From an uncultured Lachnospiraceae bacterium (GTDB lineage: Bacteria > Bacillota > Clostridia > Lachnospirales > Lachnospiraceae), in NCBI GenBank assembly GCA_910579465.1, contig CAJTUB010000001.1:186001-250000 (forward strand): 64,000 bases of DNA, in the 5' to 3' direction. The notes below the pieces were generated by a model. That model was not told where the DNA came from. It searched no databases and saw only the letters and a program-made list of their open reading frames with translations. Shown one piece after another: positions 7,766 through 15,545 of the stretch. The position numbers and the translations under genes were made by a program. How positions within the stretch are numbered: position 1 is the first letter of the stretch; each line of letters opens with the position of its first letter.

Positions 7766-8980
7766 ATGGGAAAGAAAAGAGCAATCATATCCGCTATAGT
7801 GCTACTGACGATGACTGCGATGGCAGGGTGCGGCGGCTGTCATAAAGAGCAGAAAGAAGTATTATTGCCGACCATGACACCGACCGTTACGGATGTGCCG
7901 GTGGAAGAAAAAACACCTGAAAAAGAGCCGAGTGCAACGCCTTCCGCGACGCCGAAGCCGACTGCCACGGCAACGCCGGAACCAACACCGACGCCGACAC
8001 CGGAACCGACCATGACATCGGCGCCGGTTGTTCCGGAAGGAGAGGAACCGGTTGCCAGTGTGAAAATGGGCGATGAGGTATATTATGATTTTTACGGGGA
8101 CGGACTGCTACTGGTAAGAGGGCAGGGAAGCACCTACGATTTCAAGGAGTATACAGACAGGCAGCTCCACATCATCAAGAACGTGAAAATCTTTGCTTCC
8201 GGATATTCCGAGACGGATTTCTCCAGCGGCGAAAACAATATGTGTACGAGGATAGTGGTCGGGGAAGGAATTACCAGAATCGGAAGCAGCGCCCTGGCGG
8301 CATACCTGAATGTGGAAAGCGTAGTTTTGCCGGAGTCGTTAAAGGAGATTGGGGATTCCGCGTTCTACTGGGTCGGCTATGGAAGGGAGACGGAATGGAG
8401 CGGTCTTGATACGGGGAATACGGAAATATCCAGCACTGCATTCTTGGAATGCGGCGGACTTGCCAACATCAAGGACTCTGAAAAGTACAGTGCCACGCCT
8501 ACCCCGGTCCCGACATCGACGCCGACGCCTACCCCGGATCCGGATAAGCCGCGTCTAGTGGAAAGCAGGAAAATGGGCGATAACGTCACCTTCGAGTTCT
8601 GGGATAACGGTTATCTGTATGTAAAAGGAACTGGTGCCACCTGGGACCAGAACTATTATTTTGAAGATTTTCGTCCAGATCGTGGAGGGGAGTTTTATCA
8701 GACGATTCATAACATCATCGTTGAAGAGGGGATTACCTACTTAGGGAATTTCATTTTTAAACATATTGACTCTGTTTCCTACTGGGAATTTCCGAAAAGT
8801 TTGACTTCAATAGGAAACACAACTGGCGGTAGTAAAGAATCGATTACATTTCGAGGGTATCTGGAGGAGAAGCCGGTGACGGTAATAACACCAGGAAGTG
8901 CTTCTGCAAAGACATTTTTTGATGCAATTAAAGATATTGAGAAGGCAGAGGCAAAAGGATTTATCATAACTTTTGAGTAA
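7766..8980 (+). CDS. Surface lipoprotein with Pro/Thr linkers and BspA-type repeat
   Basis: A 404-residue protein. A type II signal peptide ends in the lipobox TAMAGC (lipid-modified Cys22). Residues about 40-90 are a Thr/Pro/Glu-rich linker of repeated 'TPTPEP' type, with a second such linker near 240-265. Between them are strands typical of BspA-like leucine-rich repeats ('IVVGEGITRIGSSALAAYLNVESVVLPESLKEIGDSAF'); a second, shorter copy follows ('NIIVEEGITYLGNFIF...FPKSLTSIGN'), and each copy begins with a 'KMGDxVxxxFxxxGxLxVxGxG' segment. It is anchored to the outer face of the membrane and is likely an adhesion or mating-contact protein. The following terminator separates it partly from the next gene. 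Confidence 0.75.
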   Translation: MGKKRAIISAIVLLTMTAMAGCGGCHKEQKEVLLPTMTPTVTDVPVEEKTPEKEPSATPSATPKPTATATPEPTPTPTPEPTMTSAPVVPEGEEPVASVKMGDEVYYDFYGDGLLLVRGQGSTYDFKEYTDRQLHIIKNVKIFASGYSETDFSSGENNMCTRIVVGEGITRIGSSALAAYLNVESVVLPESLKEIGDSAFYWVGYGRETEWSGLDTGNTEISSTAFLECGGLANIKDSEKYSATPTPVPTSTPTPTPDPDKPRLVESRKMGDNVTFEFWDNGYLYVKGTGATWDQNYYFEDFRPDRGGEFYQTIHNIIVEEGITYLGNFIFKHIDSVSYWEFPKSLTSIGNTTGGSKESITFRGYLEEKPVTVITPGSASAKTFFDAIKDIEKAEAKGFIITFE

Positions 8981-9010
8981 GGGACAACTGAATAGCAACA
9001 ATATCAAGAG

Positions 9011-9041
9011 GAGATAGAGCATGTTGCTTTATCTCTTTTTT
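9011..9041 (+). terminator. Rho-independent terminator after the lipoprotein gene
   Basis: GAGATAGAGCA (9011-9021) pairs with TGCTTTATCTC (9025-9035) over a 3-base loop, with one G-T wobble, followed by six Ts. It lies between the lipoprotein and the large surface protein and may reduce read-through to the latter. Confidence 0.8.
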
Positions 9042-9064
9042 GTTGAACAAAAAAGGAGGATATA

Positions 9065-12000
9065 ATGAAACACGGAAAAAGAATAGCAGTATTGCTAATT
9101 ATCTGCATGGTACTTTCATGCGTTTCGTGGCAGAAAAATTCTGTTGCGGAAGCAGCAACACAAAGCATATCCTGTCCATTTGGGGGCAGTGCGTTTCAGG
9201 TAGGTGATGCCGGATGTACTGCCTGCGGAGGTTCCGGGAAAGAATATTATCCTGGAGAACCCGGCAATGGGGCTAATTACAGTTTTGTACCAGGAACAGG
9301 CTATAACACAAGAACTGAAACAGATGCCGCAGGTATCTGGGAATGCTACTATCGGTGCTATAACTGCGGGGATACTGGATATGACTGCAGACAGTACGAT
9401 GAACTGATATATAAAAGGTGTATAAAAAGTACATCAACGACGCCTGTGGGCTATATTTATCACGGAAGTGGCAGCCAAGCCCCAGGGCATGTCCCTATCC
9501 GCTGGTGTACTGCCTGCGGTCCGTCCCTGAAGGAAAATGGCAGCACCTGTGAAACAGTAGCGAAATGGGCACAGTATCATCTTGAACCGGAGCCGACGCC
9601 GCTGCCGTCGTATCGGCTTACCGTAACCGCCAATACCGGAGGAAATGTATATGGAAACAGCGGGACCTACGAAAAGGGAACCCCTGTATTTGTCCAGGCA
9701 GAGGCAAAGGCAGGCTACCGGTTTGCCGGATGGAACGGCGCCGGGAGCTTAGGCGTCAATACAAAAAGTGACTCCCTTAGCTTTAAAATGCCGGGAGGTA
9801 ATGTCACACTTACTGCGAATTTCTCCCCGGAGCCGACCCTGGCACCGGATATCAGTGCAACGCCGGTGCCGACGAAGAAACCGGAACGGATCCCGTTGCC
9901 AACGATAAAACCGAGCCCGACGCCTACCCCGGTACCGCGTCCCTGGGCGATAGCACCGCCAATTGTCGTGCCGACGGCAGTACCGGTGCCGGTTCCCGTA
10001 CTGCCGGAATACAGAGATGAGCATGAGGATATATGCTATACGGGATATAAGCATATACACAATAACTGCTCCTATCCGATCTATCATAGTCACTGGAGCG
10101 GCTGTTACCACAGTCATTCCGGCAGCTGCTATGTGACCTGCGGCGGAAGCAGAAGCGGTTCGCCGGAATCCTATAACGGCACCGGCACATGTTACAGATG
10201 CGGGGAAACGGCATCCATAACATACCGGTATACGGCATATTCCTGTGCGTGGTGCGGCGCTGACATGGGAAGGGACGCTCCGTTTGCGAGCTGGACCTGT
10301 ACATGTGGTGTAGAAAATAGTGCAAGTGAATGGGGAGTTGCCAGCAGCGTATGTAAAAATGAAATCCTGACGTGTGGTTATACGGAAAACCAGCAGATTT
10401 GCGGAAAGGATTCTTCTTATATTGATTCGTACGGGTCATGTGGAAAAACAGAAGGCTTCTATTATACCGAAGCCGGTGTCAGATGCGAAGTCCTCTGTGA
10501 CAGGGTGGTAACGGCACTTTCCCCGCTGTATCCGGAACAGGTCCTGCAGGCAGGGGAATCGCCGGATACCTCCGCTTATGCTACTTTTATTTCAACCTCC
10601 GGAAAGCACGGGGATTATCCGGTAAGGACAGTAACATGCAGCATGGAAGGCTTTCATCCGTCGCTGTACAATACATGGCAGACGGTAACATTCTCTTACG
10701 GGGAATACTGTGATTCGGCTAAAAATCCGTATCCGAAAAAGACAACGGCGAAGGTTTATATTGCCGGAAACCTTACGGTAAGCTTCGATGCAAATGGCGG
10801 TACCTGCCCGGTTACAGAAAAGACCGTTGTTTACGGAAAGCCATACGGGGAGCTGCCGGTGGCAGCAAGAGCCGGTTACAGTTTTTACGGCTGGTTGTCA
10901 GACGGGAAGGAAGTGACAAAGGATAATGTCGTAGCGATTCCTTCCGACCATACCTTAAAGGCAGCATGGATTTCCCTGAAGCAGACCGTAAGGTTTGATG
11001 CGAACGGGGGAACCTGCCCTGTAGCAAGCAAAGCTGTTGTTTATGGGAAGCCGTACGGGGACTTACCGCTCCCGGTACGTCCCGGCTATACCTTCAACGG
11101 ATGGTGGTATGGAAACATCGTGAAGGATTCATCAAGTATTGTCGAGGGATATGATGACCATACCCTTGTCGCCGGATGGACACCGGACACATATAAGATT
11201 ACATTGGATCCGAACGGCGGTACCTGCGATGTGAAAACCGTAGAGGTTATGACGGATGAACCATATAATAACGTTTTAGCTGATACCGGGGCGGTACGGA
11301 CCGGGCATACGTTTGCCGGATGGTGGACGGAGGCAGCCGGCGGTACGGAGGTATATGATTCCGCCGGGAAATGGTGTTCCGGGAACTACTGGAGGAACGG
11401 GGTATGGACGTACACCGATAACATTACATTGTATGCCCACTGGACTGTCAATCAGTATACGATAACCCTTGACGGGCAGGGGGCGACCGTTTTGCCGCAG
11501 GGCACGGTGAAGATTGTCTATAACCAGAAGGGCGACGACGTAAAGATTCCGATGCGCCCCGGCTATATTTTTGAAGGGTACTATTCTGAACCGAGAGGCG
11601 GAGGAGACTGTTATTTTGACAGCACCGGTGCCGGAGTCAGGGAGTGGAGGCTGCCAGAGGACGGGACAGTCTATGCGGACTGGAGTCCGATCCGTTACAC
11701 GGTGAAGGTAGCGGAAGACGATGTACGGATAAGACCGGTCGGCTTTTCGGATGAGTTCCGGCTGAATTACGATGAGGTCATGACAATTCCGGCAGCCCTG
11801 CCGGACAGGAGCTATACGGTATCCTATGATTTGAACCAGCCGGGCAGCACGGTGCCGGAGTATGTGGCAGCACTTACCGCAGCGAACACAAAGGTAAAGC
11901 ATGTTTTCCGGGGATGGCAGCTGTACAGGGAAAGTGCCGGAGGGTACAGCTACCGTCAGAAGTTCTTCATGGCAGGTAAAACGGTCAGGAACCTGACGAC

Positions 12001-13117
12001 AAACGAAGGGGAGGTGCTGGTACTGTTCCCGTACTGGGGCGGAGAAGGCGCATATGTAAATCTACCGGTCGTAACCTGCGAGGGCTATTATTTCCTCGGA
12101 TGGGCATACCGTCCGGATGCGGCATCCGTGGACAATATCATCCCGGTCATGGCAGGAGAGGAGAATCTGTATAAGCCGGTAAAAAACGAGGTTCTGTATG
12201 CGTATTACGAGGCAAAGCAGTATATGCTAAACTTTGACTGGAATTTTGACTGGGACTCTTCTGAAGAGGGCGAAGCAAAAGGAAGTACGAACTGGATCGG
12301 TGATACGAAGAAGGTAACCTTCGACAGCCGGTACGGGAGCCTGCCGGTACCGGCGCGGGAAGGATATAACTTCTTAGGATGGTACCGGGAGGAGGATGAA
12401 ACGGGAAACGGCTGCGGGGAAGAAGTAACGCCCCAGACAATGATGACGCTTACGGAAGGACATACGTTATATGCCCGGTGGGAAGCTGCCTTCCGGGATG
12501 CAGAGGTATGGCTGACTTCCTGCGCGGTTTATTTCAGGACAAAGGCAATTCCAGAGGAGGAGGAACTGGATGAAGAGGAGGATGTACTTGTTATCCGGGA
12601 GAGGGGGCTGTCCTCCATGTGGATTGCGGCGCGCGCAACAGGGCATTTCAGCTATATGACAATCGAAGTACCGTGGGAGGACGGAATCCGCACGATACCA
12701 TTCGATTCCGCGGAATATGACGAGGAGACCAGGCGCTGGGAGCTGCCCGGATTTGTGGAGTACGTACCATACGGGGCGCCGGTTGCCTTCGGGGAACGTG
12801 TTTACGACCCGACCATGTATTATTATGAGGAGGGGGATAAGGTGCTGATTGGCTTTATTCCCCATGATGCAGGAAAGCTTTCCCGGTGGTTCGAGGGGAT
12901 GCTGAGAAAGGACATTGTGCTTTTCGGGCTTTGGGAGGATGAGCGGATGGCGCTCTGTCCGGGGTGGACAAATGAAATCCATGAAATTCAGGTGAAATTT
13001 TATGGGAACGGGGAACTGCTGCAGGGATATAAGGTAGGAGTAAAGTTCGTCCCGTGGGAAATCTGGACGAAGAACATCATCCCGGCAAGGGATTCCACGG
13101 TAGGAGGATGGCAGTAA
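9065..13117 (+). CDS. 1350-residue cysteine-rich, InlB-B-repeat surface protein
   Basis: A secreted giant protein: a Sec signal peptide (about 1-30, cleavage after VAEA), a Cys-rich region with CxxC pairs (about 35-170), a beta-repeat (about 182-260; 'YRLTVTANTGGNVYG'), a Pro-rich linker (about 255-315), a second His/Cys-rich region (about 320-480), and a series of InlB-B (Listeria-Bacteroides) repeats from about 570 to 1130, each with 'F/LDxNGGTC...Y...P.R.GYxFxGW'. The last 220 residues are unlike these. There is no LPxTG motif and no C-terminal hydrophobic tail, so attachment must be through another protein, for example the pilus. It could be the mating adhesin or a pilus tip protein; that role is inferred from gene order. 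Confidence 0.8.
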   Translation: MKHGKRIAVLLIICMVLSCVSWQKNSVAEAATQSISCPFGGSAFQVGDAGCTACGGSGKEYYPGEPGNGANYSFVPGTGYNTRTETDAAGIWECYYRCYNCGDTGYDCRQYDELIYKRCIKSTSTTPVGYIYHGSGSQAPGHVPIRWCTACGPSLKENGSTCETVAKWAQYHLEPEPTPLPSYRLTVTANTGGNVYGNSGTYEKGTPVFVQAEAKAGYRFAGWNGAGSLGVNTKSDSLSFKMPGGNVTLTANFSPEPTLAPDISATPVPTKKPERIPLPTIKPSPTPTPVPRPWAIAPPIVVPTAVPVPVPVLPEYRDEHEDICYTGYKHIHNNCSYPIYHSHWSGCYHSHSGSCYVTCGGSRSGSPESYNGTGTCYRCGETASITYRYTAYSCAWCGADMGRDAPFASWTCTCGVENSASEWGVASSVCKNEILTCGYTENQQICGKDSSYIDSYGSCGKTEGFYYTEAGVRCEVLCDRVVTALSPLYPEQVLQAGESPDTSAYATFISTSGKHGDYPVRTVTCSMEGFHPSLYNTWQTVTFSYGEYCDSAKNPYPKKTTAKVYIAGNLTVSFDANGGTCPVTEKTVVYGKPYGELPVAARAGYSFYGWLSDGKEVTKDNVVAIPSDHTLKAAWISLKQTVRFDANGGTCPVASKAVVYGKPYGDLPLPVRPGYTFNGWWYGNIVKDSSSIVEGYDDHTLVAGWTPDTYKITLDPNGGTCDVKTVEVMTDEPYNNVLADTGAVRTGHTFAGWWTEAAGGTEVYDSAGKWCSGNYWRNGVWTYTDNITLYAHWTVNQYTITLDGQGATVLPQGTVKIVYNQKGDDVKIPMRPGYIFEGYYSEPRGGGDCYFDSTGAGVREWRLPEDGTVYADWSPIRYTVKVAEDDVRIRPVGFSDEFRLNYDEVMTIPAALPDRSYTVSYDLNQPGSTVPEYVAALTAANTKVKHVFRGWQLYRESAGGYSYRQKFFMAGKTVRNLTTNEGEVLVLFPYWGGEGAYVNLPVVTCEGYYFLGWAYRPDAASVDNIIPVMAGEENLYKPVKNEVLYAYYEAKQYMLNFDWNFDWDSSEEGEAKGSTNWIGDTKKVTFDSRYGSLPVPAREGYNFLGWYREEDETGNGCGEEVTPQTMMTLTEGHTLYARWEAAFRDAEVWLTSCAVYFRTKAIPEEEELDEEEDVLVIRERGLSSMWIAARATGHFSYMTIEVPWEDGIRTIPFDSAEYDEETRRWELPGFVEYVPYGAPVAFGERVYDPTMYYYEEGDKVLIGFIPHDAGKLSRWFEGMLRKDIVLFGLWEDERMALCPGWTNEIHEIQVKFYGNGELLQGYKVGVKFVPWEIWTKNIIPARDSTVGGWQ

Positions 13118-13153
13118 GAGCATCTCTGAGTGTGAGGGAATTTTGCTTACGGG

Positions 13154-13181
13154 TTGAAAAAAAGGAAAGACATGCTATAAT
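13154..13181 (+). promoter_or_regulatory. Promoter of the small toxin mRNA
   Basis: TTGAAA (13154-13159), a 16-base spacer and TATAAT (13176-13181). The predicted start, near 13188, coincides with the first base of a hairpin, GTTGTC (13188-13193) with GACAAC (13206-13211). Such a hairpin is expected at the 5' end of par-type toxin mRNAs. Confidence 0.7.
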
Positions 13182-13229
13182 AATAGTGTTGTCGCACCCC
13201 AATCTGACAACGGAAAGGGGGGGACAGTG

Positions 13230-13325
13230 ATGCTTAATATAGTTTCTTTTATTTTCTCCGTCATGGTAAATGTAGTTGCCTACTACATATGCAAATGGCT
13301 AGACGGAGATAATAGCGACAGCTAG
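13230..13325 (+). CDS. 31-residue hydrophobic toxin-like peptide (Fst/par type)
   Basis: The ORF runs ATG 13230 to TAG 13325 after an AAAGGGGGGG ribosome site. The peptide has a hydrophobic N-terminal helix (MLNIVSFIFSVMVNVVAYY) and a polar tail (ICKWLDGDNSDS), the layout of small membrane toxins of the Fst/Ldr superfamily. It has its own promoter, a 5' hairpin, a bidirectional terminator and a converging antisense RNA. The predicted mRNA is about 176 bases (13188-13363). It probably kills or arrests cells that lose the conjugative element. The function is inferred from architecture; the peptide family itself was not searched. Confidence 0.75.
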   Translation: MLNIVSFIFSVMVNVVAYYICKWLDGDNSDS

Positions 13326-13332
13326 CCAAAGG

Positions 13333-13363
13333 AAAACCCCCGGAATGAGCCTCCGGGGGTTTT
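13333..13363. terminator. Bidirectional terminator shared by toxin mRNA and antitoxin RNA
   Basis: A perfect 12-bp stem, AAAACCCCCGGA (13333-13344) with TCCGGGGGTTTT (13352-13363), with T-runs on both strands. It ends the plus-strand toxin mRNA and the minus-strand antitoxin RNA. Confidence 0.9.
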
Positions 13364-13398
13364 GCCATACAGTGATGCATATATAGTTTCTTTTGCCT
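13333..13398 (-). ncRNA. Predicted antitoxin RNA (RNA II-like)
   Basis: A minus-strand promoter (13405-13434) predicts a start near 13398. The RNA would end in the shared terminator at 13333, giving about 66 bases, the same size as RNA II of the enterococcal pAD1 par locus. Its 5' part is complementary, through the direct repeat, to the toxin translation start. Its 3' part is complementary to the toxin terminator loop. This is a prediction from sequence; transcription has not been shown. Confidence 0.7.
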
Positions 13399-13404
13399 AC
13401 TGTT

Positions 13405-13434
13405 ATTATAAATGTAGTCTGTTTGCTTTGTCAA
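13405..13434 (-). promoter_or_regulatory. Promoter of the antitoxin RNA
   Basis: On the minus strand TTGACA (13434-13429), 18-base spacer and TATAAT (13410-13405). Both hexamers are perfect consensus, as expected for an abundant regulatory RNA. Confidence 0.75.
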
Positions 13435-13462
13435 TCACTTTTTTCATTTCTTTTTTCATTTC

Positions 13463-13505
13463 CTCCACTTTAGTAGAGAACAGATAAACCAGGCTGTGCG
13501 ATAAT
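13463..13505 (+). promoter_or_regulatory. Promoter-like palindrome, copy 3 of 4
   Basis: CTCCACTTTAGTAGAG plus AACAG at 13463-13483; GATAAT begins exactly 18 bases after GAGAAC (13500-13505). It precedes the operon with VirB4 and VirB6. Confidence 0.7.
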
Positions 13506-13539
13506 GTTATAAAAATCCGGAAAGGAAAGAAGGCAGGGC

Positions 13540-14403
13540 ATGGAAGAAAAAGAGAATCAATGTACTGTAATTGCAGAGTATGAGAATGCACATGGCATTC
13601 CGGAGGCGGAACGCTGTACGGAGTATGTCGAAGAGTTCGGGACGTATATGTTCCGGTTGGAGATAAGCCCCGGTAAAATCAATGAGCGGTATGCCGCGGC
13701 AAGGGCCGCGTCCGAAGGCAGGGTTCTTGCGGACGGGAAAAAGCTGACGGCGGTTTTCCGGAAGACGATTACCGGCAATATACAGGATACCGCGAAGTAC
13801 GGGCTGCACCAGGAAGAAGAGATGCTCCGGGATTTTTACATGACAGAGGCAGCAGAAAGGAAGCTAGGGCTGTGCATCGGAGAGGAGGTATACTTTTTGC
13901 TGCGGCAGGGCGGGGAGAGGAATGTGCCGCCGGAAATGCTGAGCCTGCCGTTCGGCTTGTGTGAAGCGAGGTACATGGAGCGGCTCGATGAAGTACGAAG
14001 TCGGTGGCTAAAAAAGCTTATTGCAATGGATTACAGGGAGCATGACCGGAAATTAAAGGAAGCAGTGGAGGCTGTGGGAGGAAGCAGGGAACGGAAGCAG
14101 CCGGAATTTAATTTTACAAAGGAAATCAGGAAGCGGATGCGGGTACGTGAGAAGATTTTCATGGAGGAACGGATGGAGGGATACGATTTCCGGGAGGTTG
14201 ACCTGCAGGATGCAATCTTTATAAACTGCCAGCTGTCAGGCTCGAATTTCTCGCATTGTAACCTTGAACATGCATTCTTTTTCCATTGCAGGCTGAAAGC
14301 CTGCGAATGGTACGGTGCGGCACTGAACGGCTGCGTGGCATATTACGGCGGCGAGCTGGTACGGCTGCAGGACTTCATCAGGGAAAAGAGCGGACTGGAA
14401 TAA
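13540..14403 (+). CDS. Unrecognised protein with C-terminal pentapeptide-like repeats
   Basis: A 287-residue cytoplasmic protein and the first gene of the VirB4 operon. The N-terminal two thirds are helical and charged, without a family I recognise. Residues about 215-265 read as pentapeptide-like repeats ('YDFREVDLQDAIFINCQLSGSNFSHCNLEHAFF', five-residue steps with A/N-x-x-F/L), which form a quadrilateral beta helix in known proteins. Such tails can mimic DNA or mediate protein contacts. It lies 13 bases before the next gene and is probably co-translated with it. No function is assigned. Confidence 0.7.
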   Translation: MEEKENQCTVIAEYENAHGIPEAERCTEYVEEFGTYMFRLEISPGKINERYAAARAASEGRVLADGKKLTAVFRKTITGNIQDTAKYGLHQEEEMLRDFYMTEAAERKLGLCIGEEVYFLLRQGGERNVPPEMLSLPFGLCEARYMERLDEVRSRWLKKLIAMDYREHDRKLKEAVEAVGGSRERKQPEFNFTKEIRKRMRVREKIFMEERMEGYDFREVDLQDAIFINCQLSGSNFSHCNLEHAFFFHCRLKACEWYGAALNGCVAYYGGELVRLQDFIREKSGLE

Positions 14404-14416
14404 GGAAGGAGAGACG

Positions 14417-15523
14417 ATGGGAAAAAAGAGAGGATTCAGCATACTGAAAAAGCAGGGCATAAATGAGAAATGCTACGCGGTCCCGCAGCAGCTGACCGGC
14501 ACAACGGGAATCCAGATGATAACGGAAAGCGGGATTATAAAAAGGGACGACAGCTATGAGAAAATCTACTGCTGTGAGGAAAATGCCGCAGCAGCCAGTA
14601 ACGGGGAAAAAATCAGGGGCTGTACCATGCTGCTCCGGAACGCGGACGTGGATTTTGCTTTCTATGAGGACTGCACGGTGCATAAGGTGTTCCTGCTCAT
14701 CCGCCTTGCCGCAAAGGGGATTGAGGAGGCAGGGGAAGCCTTCCGGGTACTGGAAGGTGATATGCAGGGCAACCTCTATACGTTCGGCATCGTCCTCCGG
14801 CCGCTGGATGCAGACGGGGAGCTGCGCAGCATACACCGGCTGGTTATGTCGGACACGCCGGGAAGCCGGATGGATATCAATCATTATGTGGAAAGGCATT
14901 CCGGCTGGCTTCCGGATATGGAGATGAAGAACAGGGCGGAGGAAAAGAAATGGCTCCGCGTAACGGATAATGGGGAGCTGCGCCGTGTCTTTTATGTGCG
15001 CCGGATGTCATCCGGGGATGCGGCAGATATCTGCAGGCTTGTACGGGCATCGGCTGCGTGCAGGCTGCTTGTAACCTGCTATGAGCCGGTGGAGGACAGG
15101 TATGTCGCGGCAAGAATCCGGCAGGAATACTTTTCTGCAGATAACATATTCGCGCATCTGGAAAGAAAGAACTATGGCATCGGCAGGGTATTGGGAAGTG
15201 ACAGGGAGAATGAACGGCGATATGTGTTCGCAGGAATTTATTTTGTCCTGGGAGCCGAAAGCGAAGAAAACCTGCAGGCGGCAGGGCAGGAGCTTTCAGA
15301 AGGTCTGGGAAGATACCGGTGCGAAGTGGCAGCTTTCCCCGGGGAACAGAAAAGCGCATACCGGCATCTGCTGACGTTCCGGCCGTGGGCTCCCGTAAAA
15401 ATGAACCTGATGCCTGCGCAGGATATCGTACAGATGAATCCGTTTTACAGGGAGACAGCAGGGAATCACACGGAAGTGAAAGAGGCGGATGCATTTCTAC
15501 GTTTTTTTGACAGCATGACGTAA
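14417..15523 (+). CDS. Conjugation protein resembling the N-terminal half of VirB4
   Basis: A 368-residue protein placed directly before the VirB4 gene. Its layout ('...MITESGIIKRDDSYEKIYCCE...' followed by 'NADVDFAFYEDCTVHKVFLLI' and a long alpha/beta region) parallels the start of the neighbouring VirB4 ('IRRVSPGGMFEIGQDRYSKTFEINDINY'). It has no Walker A or B motif. It could be a VirB4 N-domain paralogue acting as an assembly partner. The similarity is judged by eye and needs a profile comparison. The ribosome site is AAGGAAGGAG. Confidence 0.5.
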   Translation: MGKKRGFSILKKQGINEKCYAVPQQLTGTTGIQMITESGIIKRDDSYEKIYCCEENAAAASNGEKIRGCTMLLRNADVDFAFYEDCTVHKVFLLIRLAAKGIEEAGEAFRVLEGDMQGNLYTFGIVLRPLDADGELRSIHRLVMSDTPGSRMDINHYVERHSGWLPDMEMKNRAEEKKWLRVTDNGELRRVFYVRRMSSGDAADICRLVRASAACRLLVTCYEPVEDRYVAARIRQEYFSADNIFAHLERKNYGIGRVLGSDRENERRYVFAGIYFVLGAESEENLQAAGQELSEGLGRYRCEVAAFPGEQKSAYRHLLTFRPWAPVKMNLMPAQDIVQMNPFYRETAGNHTEVKEADAFLRFFDSMT

Positions 15524-15545
15524 GAGTATAAGGAGGATAAAGAGC

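Larger units (their letters stand above)
13224..13394. repeat. Direct repeats of the type I toxin-antitoxin locus
   Basis: Copy 1 (13224-13250) and copy 2 (13369-13394) share ACAGTGATGC and ATATAGTTTCTTTT, with only about two or three differences over 27 bases. Copy 1 covers the toxin start codon. Copy 2 lies in the opposing antitoxin RNA, so the two RNAs are complementary here although they come from different places. Confidence 0.8.

Noticed and set aside
9749..12440. Several long minus-strand open frames under the large surface protein
   Set aside because: They mirror the plus-strand codon bias, lack ribosome sites and overlap a protein with clear domains.
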